Shown piece after piece: positions 15,451 to 24,973 of a stretch of 64,000 bases of DNA. Position 1 is the stretch's first letter, and each line of letters starts with the position of its first letter. The position numbers and the translations under genes are program-made. Origin of the DNA: Candidatus Nitrospira nitrosa (GTDB lineage Bacteria > Nitrospirota > Nitrospiria > Nitrospirales > Nitrospiraceae); contig NZ_CZQA01000012.1 of assembly GCF_001458735.1 (NCBI RefSeq), positions 124,001 through 188,000 on the forward strand, given 5' to 3'. The notes under the pieces were generated by a model. The model was not told the origin of the DNA and did not search any database. It saw only the letters and a program-made list of their open reading frames with translations.

Positions 15451-16565
15451 AGATCCCCTTCTACCACCAAATCATTCCCCACGAGACGTGTCGTCACATG
15501 ATACAGCTGGATCGCTCCCTTCAACCCCGTTGGACTCACCCCCCCGATCACTCCTTTGGCATTCTGGCCACCGAGTAGCAGCGGTGCCATGTAGAGGCGT
15601 ACATGATCGACCAACTTGGCCCTCAGCATCGCGGCATTCACTTCGCCTCCTCCCTCTACGAGGAGAGACGTAATCCCACGTCGACCAAGCTCCTTGAGCA
15701 GCGCGGGCAGTGAGACCTGATCGTGAACCGCCGGCACGATCAGCACCTCGATGCCTTTTTTTTGCAGGGCCAACCGTCGAGATACTGGGGCGGCAGCAGT
15801 AGTGGCAATCAGGGTTCTCGCCTTGTCCTGTAAGGCCAGGACCTGTGCCTTCAAGGGAGTTCGCAGTCTGCTATCGACGACGATGCGAAGCGGTTGTCGT
15901 GATGTCAGTTTTTCCAACCCTGCTCCGGTCCTCACCGTCAATGCAGGATTATCCATCAAGACCGTCCCTACCCCCACGAGTACCGCATCCACGCTCTCGC
16001 GGAGCAGGTGAACCTCCCTCCTGGACAATTCTCCGGTAATCCACCGAGATTCACCGGAGGCTGTCGCCAGTTGTCCATCGAGCGTCATACCGGCCTTGAG
16101 CGTCACATAAGGATGGCCGGTCTTCATCCAATAGCAATAGGCCTTATTCAGTTCTTCAGCCTGGGAACGTGCCAGGCCAACCGTAACCGAAAGTCCGGCC
16201 CTTCGAAGGGCGGCGGTTCCCTTCCCCTGTACTGATGGATTGGGATCCTGCATCGCCATCACAACACGGCTCACGCCGGAGCGCAGGATGTCAGGCACGC
16301 AAGGTGGAGTTCGTTTCTTGAGATGGCAGCAGGGCTCAAGCGTCACATAGAGTGTGGCGCCTCGTGCCTGCGTTCCGGCTCGTTGCAAGGCGAGTATTTC
16401 TGCGTGAGGCGTTCCGGGTCGGAGATGAAAACCCCGGCCGACGATCCGGCCCTGTTTAACGACGACGGCACCGACCATCGGATTCGGGCTCGTCGTGCCC
16501 TGGCCCTTCGCCGCCAGGCGAAGGGCCAGGGTCATATAGTGGAGATCTCGTGTACGGTCGGTCAC
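15447..16565 (-). CDS. ribD: Bifunctional pyrimidine deaminase/reductase RibD
   Basis: A 372-residue enzyme for the second and third steps of riboflavin synthesis. The N-terminal deaminase domain has the zinc motif HAEILAL and TLEPCCHLKKRTPPC. The C-terminal reductase begins near YVTLKAGMTLDGQLAT and has LLVEGGGEVNAAML. The full length is usual. It overlaps ppdK upstream and the hydrolase downstream by 4 bp each. It is separated from ribE by three other genes and a miniprotein, all on the same strand. Confidence 0.95.
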   Translation of the reverse strand: MTDRTRDLHYMTLALRLAAKGQGTTSPNPMVGAVVVKQGRIVGRGFHLRPGTPHAEILALQRAGTQARGATLYVTLEPCCHLKKRTPPCVPDILRSGVSRVVMAMQDPNPSVQGKGTAALRRAGLSVTVGLARSQAEELNKAYCYWMKTGHPYVTLKAGMTLDGQLATASGESRWITGELSRREVHLLRESVDAVLVGVGTVLMDNPALTVRTGAGLEKLTSRQPLRIVVDSRLRTPLKAQVLALQDKARTLIATTAAAPVSRRLALQKKGIEVLIVPAVHDQVSLPALLKELGRRGITSLLVEGGGEVNAAMLRAKLVDHVRLYMAPLLLGGQNAKGVIGGVSPTGLKGAIQLYHVTTRLVGNDLVVEGDL

Positions 16566-19396
16566 CGTTTCTTGCGGCTACCTGCAGATGCCTTGGGCGC
16601 CGGCTTGCCCCGCTTTGACGACGACGTTAATACTCTGGTGGACTTCACGGCCTTGGCACGCGCACCCGTAGTTTTCTTGGATGTGGCCGGCTTGGCGGAT
16701 GCTTGGGTAATCGCAGCCTGTGCTGCTGCTAACCGGGCAATCGCCACGCGAAATGGAGAACAGCTGACATAGTCCAATCCCAATTGATGGCAGAACTCAA
16801 CGGAACTCGGATCACCGCCATGTTCACCACAAATCCCCAGCTTAATGTTTTCTCGAGTCTTCCGACCGCCCGCAATCGCTTGCGTCATCAGGGACCCGAC
16901 GCCTTCACGGTCGAGCACGGCGAAGGGATCCGAGTCCATGATCTTTTCGGTTTTATAGAAATCGATGAACTTGGCGGCATCATCGCGCGAGAAACCGAAC
17001 GTCGTCTGCGTCAGATCGTTCGTGCCAAACGAGAAGAACTCGGCTTCTTGCGCAATCCGGTCGGCTGTCACCGCCGCACGAGGCAACTCGATCATGGTCC
17101 CGACCAGATAATTCAATTTCACCCCGTAGCGTTTCATCGTTTCCTGGGCTACTTCTTTCACAAGATCTTTCTGCGACTTCATTTCGGAGATCATGCCGAC
17201 GAGCGGGATCATAATTTCTGGGACGATCTTCTTCCCTTCCTTCGCCAATTCACAGGCAGCCTCCATAATCGCTCGAGCCTGCATGCGTGTGATTTCTGGC
17301 ATCGTGATTCCAAGCCGACAGCCTCGAAGGCCGAGCATCGGATTAAACTCATGGAGCTCTTCGACACGGGCCAGTAAACGTCGTTTCTCCTCAAGTTTCG
17401 ACCCGTCCTTCGCCGTCAATTCCAGTTGCGCGATCTCCACCATCAGTTCTTCTCGTTTCGGCAAGAACTCATGGAGCGGTGGGTCCAGCAGCCGGATCGT
17501 GACAGGAAAACCTTCCATTTCCCGATAGAGACCGATAAAATCCTGCTTCTGCAGCGGCAGCAGCTGATCAAGGAATTTCTCACGTTCTTCCTTCGTCCGT
17601 GCCAGGATCATCTTCTGCATGATCGAGATACGATCTTCGGCAAAAAACATATGTTCGGTCCGGCACAATCCGATCCCCTCGGCCCCGAACCCGCGCGCAA
17701 TCTTCGCCTGATCCGGCACATCGGCATTCGCCCGGACGCGCAACCGACGTTCGGCATCGGCCCAGGAGAGCAACATGGCGAACAGCTGATACTTTTCGGA
17801 CTTCTTGGCATCCAGCTTTCCTTGCACCACTTGAATGATTTCCGACTCCACTACCGGCACATCGCCGTCGTAGACATTCCCGGTTGAGCCATTGACGGAA
17901 ATGTACTCTCCCTCGTGAAACACTTTCGAACCGATCCGCACCGACTGAGCATCGATCACCTGGACCGCTTCGCACCCGGCCACGCAGACCTTCCCCATCT
18001 GTCGCGCCACCACAGCAGCGTGCGAGGTCATTCCGCCACGCGCCGTCAAGAACCCGGTGGCCGCGTTCATGCCGTGAATATCGTCTGGACTGGTTTCGTC
18101 ACGAACCAAGACCACGCGCTGACCGGCCGCTTTCATTTCCACCGCACGATCCGGCGTCAGGGCAATCTTCCCCGCCGCGGCACCGGGACCAGCCGGCAAC
18201 CCTTTGCCCAACGGAGTCGAGCCGGCCTCGACCTTTGAATCGAAAATCGGATAGAGATATTGCGCCAATTGATCAGGGCCCACACGCTGCACGGCTTCTC
18301 GCTTCGTGATCAATCCTTCTTTCACCATCTCGACCGCGATCCGAACGGCTGAGATGCCGGTACGCTTGCCGACGCGCGTTTGAAGCATGTAGAGCTTACC
18401 CTCCTGGATGGTAAATTCCAGGTCGAGCATATCTCGGTAATGTTTTTCGAGCTTCTTATAGGTGTGTTCGAGTTCCTTGTAGGCGGCCGGGACATTCGTG
18501 GCTAACGCAGTGACGGGCAGCGGCGTTCGGATGCCGGCGACAACGTCTTCGCCCTGGGCATTCATCAGACATTCGCCGAAGAACGTATGTTCACCGGTAT
18601 TCGGATCGCGAGTAAAGGCCACACCGGTTCCGCTCGTGTCTCCCATGTTGCCGAACACCATCGCGACGACATTGACCGCAGTCCCCCAATGATCGGGGAT
18701 CCCGTTCAACCGCCGATAGGTAATGGCCCGTGCGCCGTTCCACGATGAGAACACCGCGTTGATCGCCATTTTCAATTGCTCATTTGGATCGTCCGGGAAC
18801 TCCTTCCCGGTTTCCTCCTTGACCAAAGACTTGAATCGTCCGACGAGGTCCCGCAACGCCCGTGCGTCCAATTGCGTCTCATGCGTGACGCCCATTTCCT
18901 CTTTCTTATGGTTGAGAATCGCTTCGAAATGTTCGCGAGGAACCCCCATGACGATGCTGCCGAACATCGTGACGAAACGACGATAACTGTCCTGGGCGAA
19001 CCGCTCGTTTTTCGTCTTCGCCGCCAGCCCTTCGACCGTCTTTAAGGTGAGCCCCACGTTGAGCACCGTATCCATCATACCGGGCATTGACGCACGCGCA
19101 CCGGATCGAACCGACACCAGCAACGGCTTCTCAGGATCCCCGAACTTCATGCCCATGGACCGCTCAACACGCTTCAGCGCAGCCAGCGCCGCATCCCACA
19201 TCCCCGTCGGATATTTCTTTCCCTGCTTGTAGTATTCGATGCAAGCTTCCGTCGTAATCGTAAACCCCGGCGGGACGGAGATCCGAAGGTTCGTCATCTC
19301 GGCCAATCCCGCACCTTTTCCACCGAGCAACTCCTTCATATTGGAGGTGCCTTCGGCTTTCCCGTCTCCGAAATAGTAGACGTATTTTTTTGCCAC
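16562..19396 (-). CDS. ppdK: Pyruvate, phosphate dikinase with basic C-terminal tail
   Basis: A 944-residue enzyme that interconverts pyruvate, ATP and Pi with phosphoenolpyruvate, AMP and PPi. The ATP-grasp domain begins VYYFGDGKAEG and KGAGLAEMTN. The phospho-His domain is TARGGMTSHAAVVARQMGK and the PEP-binding TIM barrel ends in the LGICGEHGGDPSSVEFCH motif. The start is a GTG with AGAAGGAG seven bases upstream. After the usual end (AIARLAAAQAAI) there are about 55 extra residues rich in Lys, Ala and Ser that resemble a histone H1-like tail. It probably serves gluconeogenic PEP supply. Confidence 0.95.
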   Translation of the reverse strand: MAKKYVYYFGDGKAEGTSNMKELLGGKGAGLAEMTNLRISVPPGFTITTEACIEYYKQGKKYPTGMWDAALAALKRVERSMGMKFGDPEKPLLVSVRSGARASMPGMMDTVLNVGLTLKTVEGLAAKTKNERFAQDSYRRFVTMFGSIVMGVPREHFEAILNHKKEEMGVTHETQLDARALRDLVGRFKSLVKEETGKEFPDDPNEQLKMAINAVFSSWNGARAITYRRLNGIPDHWGTAVNVVAMVFGNMGDTSGTGVAFTRDPNTGEHTFFGECLMNAQGEDVVAGIRTPLPVTALATNVPAAYKELEHTYKKLEKHYRDMLDLEFTIQEGKLYMLQTRVGKRTGISAVRIAVEMVKEGLITKREAVQRVGPDQLAQYLYPIFDSKVEAGSTPLGKGLPAGPGAAAGKIALTPDRAVEMKAAGQRVVLVRDETSPDDIHGMNAATGFLTARGGMTSHAAVVARQMGKVCVAGCEAVQVIDAQSVRIGSKVFHEGEYISVNGSTGNVYDGDVPVVESEIIQVVQGKLDAKKSEKYQLFAMLLSWADAERRLRVRANADVPDQAKIARGFGAEGIGLCRTEHMFFAEDRISIMQKMILARTKEEREKFLDQLLPLQKQDFIGLYREMEGFPVTIRLLDPPLHEFLPKREELMVEIAQLELTAKDGSKLEEKRRLLARVEELHEFNPMLGLRGCRLGITMPEITRMQARAIMEAACELAKEGKKIVPEIMIPLVGMISEMKSQKDLVKEVAQETMKRYGVKLNYLVGTMIELPRAAVTADRIAQEAEFFSFGTNDLTQTTFGFSRDDAAKFIDFYKTEKIMDSDPFAVLDREGVGSLMTQAIAGGRKTRENIKLGICGEHGGDPSSVEFCHQLGLDYVSCSPFRVAIARLAAAQAAITQASAKPATSKKTTGARAKAVKSTRVLTSSSKRGKPAPKASAGSRKKR

Positions 19397-19581
19397 GTGA
19401 CTTCTCCTTCTGACAGGATGCTGACAAGTCCGCCAGTCGCGTTCTTGTATCTCTCAGCGGTCTTGCTGCACGGCCTGCTCGGGCATCCTGAAGTTATCTG
19501 GCGTTAACACCGCAGGAGAACCTCGGTCTTTGTCTTGAGACGCACCAGGTTCACCACAGCCTTCTACCTACTCTGAGCGGA

Positions 19582-20073
19582 TCAACGAGCGGGCGACGCG
19601 CGATGACCGTCAGTTGATTCCAGACGCAGACGATAACGATTCACCAAGAACCACTTCGCCCGGACGCCTCCTATGATAATGACGGCGACAAACAACAACA
19701 GCAACAACAATCGATAGTCGGCCTGCACCCCGTGATCGACATAGTACCGGCCGTCAGGCCCCTTTTTAAGTTTCGTATCGGGTTGAAGGGAGTGAGGTGT
19801 GCCGCTCGGGTCAGACAGATTCAGCCATTCCGAACAGAGCCTGACCGGTTCGCTCGCCCCAGGCAATGATTGCCACGACAGCCGAAGGCACACGTCGTGT
19901 TTGGCATCGAACAGATCGGGGGTTTTGACCAGATCATCCAAGTTGATGCCGCTCATTCTGAACCCGGCGAAAAGAACAGCGTTGCAGCCGACAATCAAAG
20001 CCAGAGAAACCACCAAAGAAAATCGCCGGATCTTCACCGCCCGACGGCACTCATCCGTCACCGGCTGATCCAT
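19582..20073 (-). CDS. Membrane protein with two helices
   Basis: A 163-residue protein with a transmembrane helix near the N-terminus (FSLVVSLALIVGCNAVLFAGF), a periplasmic part of about 80 residues and a second helix (YRLLLLLLFVAVIIIGGV) near the C-terminus. The extracytoplasmic part contains two Cys (DVCLRLSW, PVRLCSEW) that could pair. The start is the ATG with CCGGAG five bases upstream. It lies between glyS and ppdK on the same strand. I do not recognise the family. Confidence 0.65.
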   Translation of the reverse strand: MDQPVTDECRRAVKIRRFSLVVSLALIVGCNAVLFAGFRMSGINLDDLVKTPDLFDAKHDVCLRLSWQSLPGASEPVRLCSEWLNLSDPSGTPHSLQPDTKLKKGPDGRYYVDHGVQADYRLLLLLLFVAVIIIGGVRAKWFLVNRYRLRLESTDGHRASPAR

Positions 20074-20135
20074 CACAACTCCGGGGAATACGACCCTCAG
20101 TACAGATCGTCCGTGGTTCGTCCGATTCGACCTAC

Positions 20136-22325
20136 CTACCGCCCTTGTACCACAATCTGGGAAAAGTCTGCGAATGACATAAACAGATCATCGACTTCCT
20201 TGAGTAAGGATAACCGATTGCTACGAACCGCCTGATCATCGGCATTGACCATCACACCGGCAAAAAAATCGTCGACGACCGGCTTGAGGCGGACCAGCGC
20301 ATCGAGTGCCCGATCGTACGCACCGGCTTGAATGGAAGCCTCGATCTGTTGATGCTCGCCCATCGCTGCCTGATGGAGTGCTGACTCCGCCGGATGTTGA
20401 AACCGTGCGGCATCCACCGGCTCTCTAGTCCATTGCTCTTTCTCGACAAGCCGATGCGCCCGCTTGAAACCGACGATCAAGGGATCAAAATCCGGTTTCG
20501 TCGTGACGGCTTCGAGCGCCCTCATCTTCTGGACAAGATCGACGAGATCGATCATCGGACCGTGGGCTGGTTTCAACACCGACTCAATCACATCGTCGCG
20601 TAACCCATGCACGAGTCGAACATAGTGTCGAACCCGTTCGAAGAGGAAGTCCATGATTCGTCGCTGTCCTACCTGCGGTAGGTCTCCCCCCCCTTTGAAG
20701 CCGTCACCGGCAACCAGGCTTGTTGCTCGATCAATGAGGTCGGCAAGATTCAACCGTAATGTTCGTTCCAGTATGATGCGCACAATCGCCGTGGCATGCC
20801 GCCGAAGCGCAAACGGATCTTCCGACCCTGTCGGAACCACGCCCACATGAAAAAATGCCGCGATGGAATCCAGTCGGTCTGCGAGCGAGAGCACCTGCCC
20901 CGCCTCGGTTTCCGGTAACTCCCCTTCAAGGGCCTTAGGAAGATACTGTTCCCGAATCGCCTGCGCGACTGCCGTTGATTCCCCGTCATGTCGGGCATAT
21001 TCGCCTCCCATGATACCTTGAAGCTCTGGAAACTCCCCCACAATGCCGGTCAGGAGATCGGCTTTGGATAAGGAGGCCGCCCGCTCTGCAATCTGTCGTA
21101 GCTCAGCTTGACTGGACGGGACCTGTTCGGCAACAAACCCTGCTAGCTTCCTGACTCGTTCCTGTTTCTGGGCCATCGTGCCGAGCTTCTGATGGAATGT
21201 GACTCCACCCAACTTCTCTGCCCGCTCTTCGAGACGGACCTTTCGATCTTCGTCAAAAAAGAACTTGGCATCGGCCAATCGTGCAGCCAGCACCCGCTCG
21301 TTCCCCTCACGAATCAGGGACATATCCTTGGCCCCGTTGTTCGCGACGGTGATGAAATGGGGCGCCAGCTTCCTGGTGTGCTTGTGTCGTAACGAAAAAA
21401 AACCCTGATGCTCTTTCATGGAGGTGATGAGGATCTCCTCCGGCACATCCAAATAGGCATCCTTGAACGACCCCATGATGGCGGTCGGTTGCTCAGTCGA
21501 GTACACCGCTTGGTCGAGCAAGGCTTCGTCTTGATTCAGCTGCAATCCGGCCTTGTGGCAAATAGTGGCGATCTGTTCCTCAATCACCTGGCGACGGCGC
21601 CGAGTATCGGCAATGACCCCCTGACGCTCCAAGGTGCTGCGATAGGAAGCGGCATCGCGAACCGACACCCACTTGCCTCCACCCAATATCCGATGCCCCT
21701 TTGTCTGATTCGATGCGGTCACCCCGGCTGCCTTGATCGGCAAGACCGCCCCCCCGTAGACCGCAACCACCCACCGCACGGGACGGGCAAACCGCACACC
21801 GGTCTCATTCCACTTCATCGCTTTGGGAAACGAGAGGCCTGATACGAGTTGCGGAAGCAGATCGACCAGCACCGCAGCCGTTGAGCGACCTGCTTCATGT
21901 TTCACCGCAAACAAGTATTCCCCCTTGGCCGTTTGTCTCACTTGTAATTCTTGGACCGCGACACCCTGGCCGGCGGCAAACCCAACAGCCGCCTTGGTCG
22001 GTTGACCGGTTTGGTCGAAGGCAACGGCTTTCGATGGCCCCATCGCTTCCTTCGTCATGGACGTCTGCCTCGCAGCCAAGCCATTCACCACAATCGTCAG
22101 GCGACGTGGCGTACCCATGGTATGGATCGACTGAAGGGTCAGTCGTTGATCGGAAAACAGACGTTCAGCGGATTCCTTGAGTGATCCCAGCGCAGGAGCG
22201 ATAACCTGATACGGCAGTTCTTCGACGCCGATTTCCAGCAGCAGCTCAGCGACAGAAGGCGCGTTAGTCCTCTTCCCTTTCTTTGCGCTGGGGTCTCGTA
22301 ATCCCGTGGTTTTTCGTGTCGTCAT
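20136..22325 (-). CDS. glyS: Glycyl-tRNA synthetase, beta subunit
   Basis: The large subunit of the alpha2-beta2 glycyl-tRNA synthetase. The N-terminus LLLEIGVEELPYQVI is diagnostic, followed by GTPRRLTIVV and YARHDGE in the HD-like middle domain. The C-terminal anticodon-binding domain has DDFFAGVMVNADD. The start at 22325 lies seven bases after the glyQ stop and gives about 729 residues; a longer reading into glyQ is unlikely. The beta subunit supplies tRNA recognition and is co-expressed with glyQ. Confidence 0.95.
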   Translation of the reverse strand: MTTRKTTGLRDPSAKKGKRTNAPSVAELLLEIGVEELPYQVIAPALGSLKESAERLFSDQRLTLQSIHTMGTPRRLTIVVNGLAARQTSMTKEAMGPSKAVAFDQTGQPTKAAVGFAAGQGVAVQELQVRQTAKGEYLFAVKHEAGRSTAAVLVDLLPQLVSGLSFPKAMKWNETGVRFARPVRWVVAVYGGAVLPIKAAGVTASNQTKGHRILGGGKWVSVRDAASYRSTLERQGVIADTRRRRQVIEEQIATICHKAGLQLNQDEALLDQAVYSTEQPTAIMGSFKDAYLDVPEEILITSMKEHQGFFSLRHKHTRKLAPHFITVANNGAKDMSLIREGNERVLAARLADAKFFFDEDRKVRLEERAEKLGGVTFHQKLGTMAQKQERVRKLAGFVAEQVPSSQAELRQIAERAASLSKADLLTGIVGEFPELQGIMGGEYARHDGESTAVAQAIREQYLPKALEGELPETEAGQVLSLADRLDSIAAFFHVGVVPTGSEDPFALRRHATAIVRIILERTLRLNLADLIDRATSLVAGDGFKGGGDLPQVGQRRIMDFLFERVRHYVRLVHGLRDDVIESVLKPAHGPMIDLVDLVQKMRALEAVTTKPDFDPLIVGFKRAHRLVEKEQWTREPVDAARFQHPAESALHQAAMGEHQQIEASIQAGAYDRALDALVRLKPVVDDFFAGVMVNADDQAVRSNRLSLLKEVDDLFMSFADFSQIVVQGR

Positions 22326-22332
22326 AACGAAA

Positions 22333-23268
22333 TTAGATTCGTCCTGTTCCAGGCTTCGAGCGAGACCTGCCAGACTTGACGGTTTTCTCTTCACGGTTCA
22401 ACAGCGGATGCCCCATCGCAGATCGTTCCTCGATATAGCGCTCGGCGCACTGCCTGGCCAGCGCCCGCACTCTGGCGATGTAACCGGTTCGTTCTGCTAC
22501 ACTGATGGCACCGCGCGCGTCCAAGAGGTTGAAGGCATGGGATGACTTGATGCAGTAGTCGTAGGCGGGCAACGTCAACCGCTGGTCGGTCTGTGCCAAC
22601 AGCCGCTTGCACTCCGCTTCATACGATTGAAAGAGCTGCATCAGCATCGGCACATTGCCTTGTTCAAAGTTGTATCGCGATCCCTGCACCTCGGTCTCAT
22701 GGTGAATATCGCCATACCTGATCGAGTCCGTCCAGGCCAGATCGAACACATTGTTCACTTGCTGCAAGTACATGGCGATCCGCTCGGTCCCATACGTAAT
22801 TTCTCCCGTGATGGGGCTCAGCTCGATCCCTCCGATCTCTTGAAAGTAGGTGAATTGGGTGATTTCCATCCCGTCCAACCGTACTTCCCACCCCAAACCC
22901 CACGCGCCTAAGGTCGGCGACTCCCAATCATCCTGCATGAAACGGATATCATGGTGCTTCGGATTAATTCCCAGCCGGGCCAGACTTTCCAGATACAGCT
23001 CTTGGATATTGTCGGGAGCCGGTTTCAGGACGACCTGATACTGATAATAGTGCTGCATGCGATTGGGATTTTCCCCATATCGGCCGTCCGTTGGACGACG
23101 ACAAGGCTGTGCGTAGGCAGCACGCCACGGTTCCGGACCCAATGAGCGAAGAAAGGTGGCAGGATGAAACGTCCCAGCCCCCATCTCCATATCGTACGGT
23201 TGGTGAATGACACAACCTTGATCGGCCCAGAAACGATGGAGGGTCAGGATCAGTTCTTGGAACGTCAC
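22333..23268 (-). CDS. glyQ: Glycyl-tRNA synthetase, alpha subunit
   Basis: The catalytic subunit of heterotetrameric glycyl-tRNA synthetase, 311 residues. It begins [19 protein letters not shown] and has [19 protein letters not shown] and the core YTYFQ-type segment [11 protein letters not shown]. The start is a GTG. It is the first gene of the long minus-strand run that ends with ribE. The last 15 or so residues ([13 protein letters not shown]) are basic. Confidence 0.95.
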   Translation of the reverse strand: MTFQELILTLHRFWADQGCVIHQPYDMEMGAGTFHPATFLRSLGPEPWRAAYAQPCRRPTDGRYGENPNRMQHYYQYQVVLKPAPDNIQELYLESLARLGINPKHHDIRFMQDDWESPTLGAWGLGWEVRLDGMEITQFTYFQEIGGIELSPITGEITYGTERIAMYLQQVNNVFDLAWTDSIRYGDIHHETEVQGSRYNFEQGNVPMLMQLFQSYEAECKRLLAQTDQRLTLPAYDYCIKSSHAFNLLDARGAISVAERTGYIARVRALARQCAERYIEERSAMGHPLLNREEKTVKSGRSRSKPGTGRI

Positions 23269-23450
23269 TCAGTCTACAGCCTGGCCAGGGGAGATGATCT
23301 GATACTTGCCTGTGAGATAGAACGTCAAGCTAGCAAGAACGCTTTTACCCTGTCAAGGAACAAGCCGTTTCCGATTGAAGATCCGGCATCCGACCCGACG
23401 TGAGCCCATGACGAGAAAGACTCAGCAGCGTTTCCTCGAGAATTTGGAGA

Positions 23451-23503
23451 TTGACGTGAGTAAGAGGTTTCTCCTATTGTAGAAGATGTTGACTAACTTA
23501 CTC
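23451..23503 (+). promoter_or_regulatory. Promoter and possible Rrf2 operator
   Basis: TTGACG (23451-23456) and TATTGT (23475-23480) with an 18-bp spacer stand before the Rrf2 gene. A 7-bp inverted repeat, GAGTAAG (23458-23464) and CTTACTC (23497-23503), brackets the -10 box and could be the site at which the regulator controls its own transcription. The site is not proven. Confidence 0.35.
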
Positions 23504-23516
23504 TTATTTCACCGAC

Positions 23517-23951
23517 ATGAAGCTTTCTAAGAAAAGCGAATATGGTCTTCGAGCACTGCTCGAGCTCGCGTTGGCTCATGGAAAGGCCACTCTCCAACGA
23601 CAGGAGATCGCGGCCCGCCAACATATTCCCGTCGAATTCCTGGAGCAGATCCTTCTCATGCTCAAACGTGCCGGACTGGTTTCAAGCCGACGGGGAATGA
23701 AAGGCGGATACGCGCTCATCAAGCAGCCTAAAGAGATCACCTTGGGCCAAGTCATTCGGATCCTCGATGGCCCACTCGCCCCGATCAGTTGTGTCAGCAA
23801 AACCGCCTATCAGAAATGCAATGACTGTCCCTACGCGAATAAACCTTGCTGCCCCGTGCAGCAGGCCATGGGCACCGTCCGTGATGCCATCGCTGGGATA
23901 CTCGATCACTATTCACTGGCCGACTTTGCCGCAGGCGACGGGAGAGGGTAA
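23517..23951 (+). CDS. Rrf2-family transcriptional regulator
   Basis: A 144-residue Rrf2 protein with N-terminal MKLSKKSEYGLRALLELAL and a winged helix-turn-helix (LQRQEIAARQHIPVEFLEQILLML, then RRGMKGGYAL). Cys residues in CVSKTAYQKCNDCPYANKPCC are more than the three Cys that hold the Fe-S cluster of IscR, so cluster binding is possible. The gene is six bases ahead of a TauE/SafE exporter gene. The pairing suggests control of sulfur or sulfite handling, as with CymR-like Rrf2 proteins; that is inference. Confidence 0.9.
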   Translation: MKLSKKSEYGLRALLELALAHGKATLQRQEIAARQHIPVEFLEQILLMLKRAGLVSSRRGMKGGYALIKQPKEITLGQVIRILDGPLAPISCVSKTAYQKCNDCPYANKPCCPVQQAMGTVRDAIAGILDHYSLADFAAGDGRG

Positions 23952-23957
23952 TCGCTC

Positions 23958-24806
23958 ATGGATACGGTCGTCCTGGTCCTGATTACGTTTGTCGCAGCCA
24001 CGGTCAATGGCGCACTGGGCTATGGCTTCTCCTCTATTACGGTGCCGATTGCCCTGCTGTTTTATACCAATCGGATCCTCAACCCGGCCCTTGTCTTAGT
24101 TGAACTGGTCATCAATGCCTATGTGTTGTTCGTGAACCGAAAGAGTATTCCGAGCGTCTTCTGGCGCGTCGCTCCAATTTTGGGTGGCCTCGCAGTGGGA
24201 GTCGGTGTCGGTAGCTACCTCCTCTTTTTAGTACAACCGGCTTGGATCAAGTTCGTTACCTATATGTTCCTGTTGCCCTTGATTCTTCTGCAGGCTGCAG
24301 GTATTCGGAAACCCATCCGTGCGGAAAAAGCCATCGCCGTTCCATTCGGACTTGGACTGGGTACCCTGTATTCCGTCACGACAATTTCGGGCCCACCTTT
24401 GGCGCTTCTCTTCAACAACCAGGGATATCCCAAACAAGACTTCCGTGCGGCACTGGGAATCATTCGCTTAGCGGAATCGTCGCTGACGGCAATCGCCTAT
24501 GTATTTATCGGCTTCTATAGCGCAGGCAGCATGGAAATTATTCCGTACATTATTCCGAGCATAATGCTTGGGATTCCACTTGGGACATATGTGATACGGC
24601 TGATGGATCCCGAGACCTTCAGACGAATCTGCATGGCATTCGATGGGCTGATCGTGGGATTCGGCCTCTCCCGCGTCTTGGGAGAATTAGATCTTGCCTC
24701 ACCGGTGACCACATACGGCATCTTGTCCATCGTGATCTTGATCAATGGCTACCTCCTCCTTCGCTTCTTTCGAGATCGCGGTGATCCCACTTCCCCTCCG
24801 TCATAG
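23958..24806 (+). CDS. TauE/SafE-family sulfite/anion exporter
   Basis: A 282-residue membrane protein with about eight hydrophobic segments in two repeated halves. The repeated signature N-G-A-L-G-Y-G in TVNGALGYGFSSITVPI and ISGPPLALLFNNQG in the second half are typical of the TauE/SafE family. It likely exports sulfite or an organic sulfur anion. It is co-transcribed with the Rrf2 regulator. Confidence 0.88.
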   Translation: MDTVVLVLITFVAATVNGALGYGFSSITVPIALLFYTNRILNPALVLVELVINAYVLFVNRKSIPSVFWRVAPILGGLAVGVGVGSYLLFLVQPAWIKFVTYMFLLPLILLQAAGIRKPIRAEKAIAVPFGLGLGTLYSVTTISGPPLALLFNNQGYPKQDFRAALGIIRLAESSLTAIAYVFIGFYSAGSMEIIPYIIPSIMLGIPLGTYVIRLMDPETFRRICMAFDGLIVGFGLSRVLGELDLASPVTTYGILSIVILINGYLLLRFFRDRGDPTSPPS

Positions 24807-24973
24807 TTATGGCAGCTGATCGCCGCTCACAGATTCATCGAGAGATCGGCCCACGTCACTTCATTGACCTCTATCAAGCGATTTGCTAATTTCAGGTCGT
24901 TTTGAGTTTCCAAGAAAGCGTAACACTCAGCGTACGCGGTTTGGCTGCTATCTCTAGCCGAAAGGATTTCGTT

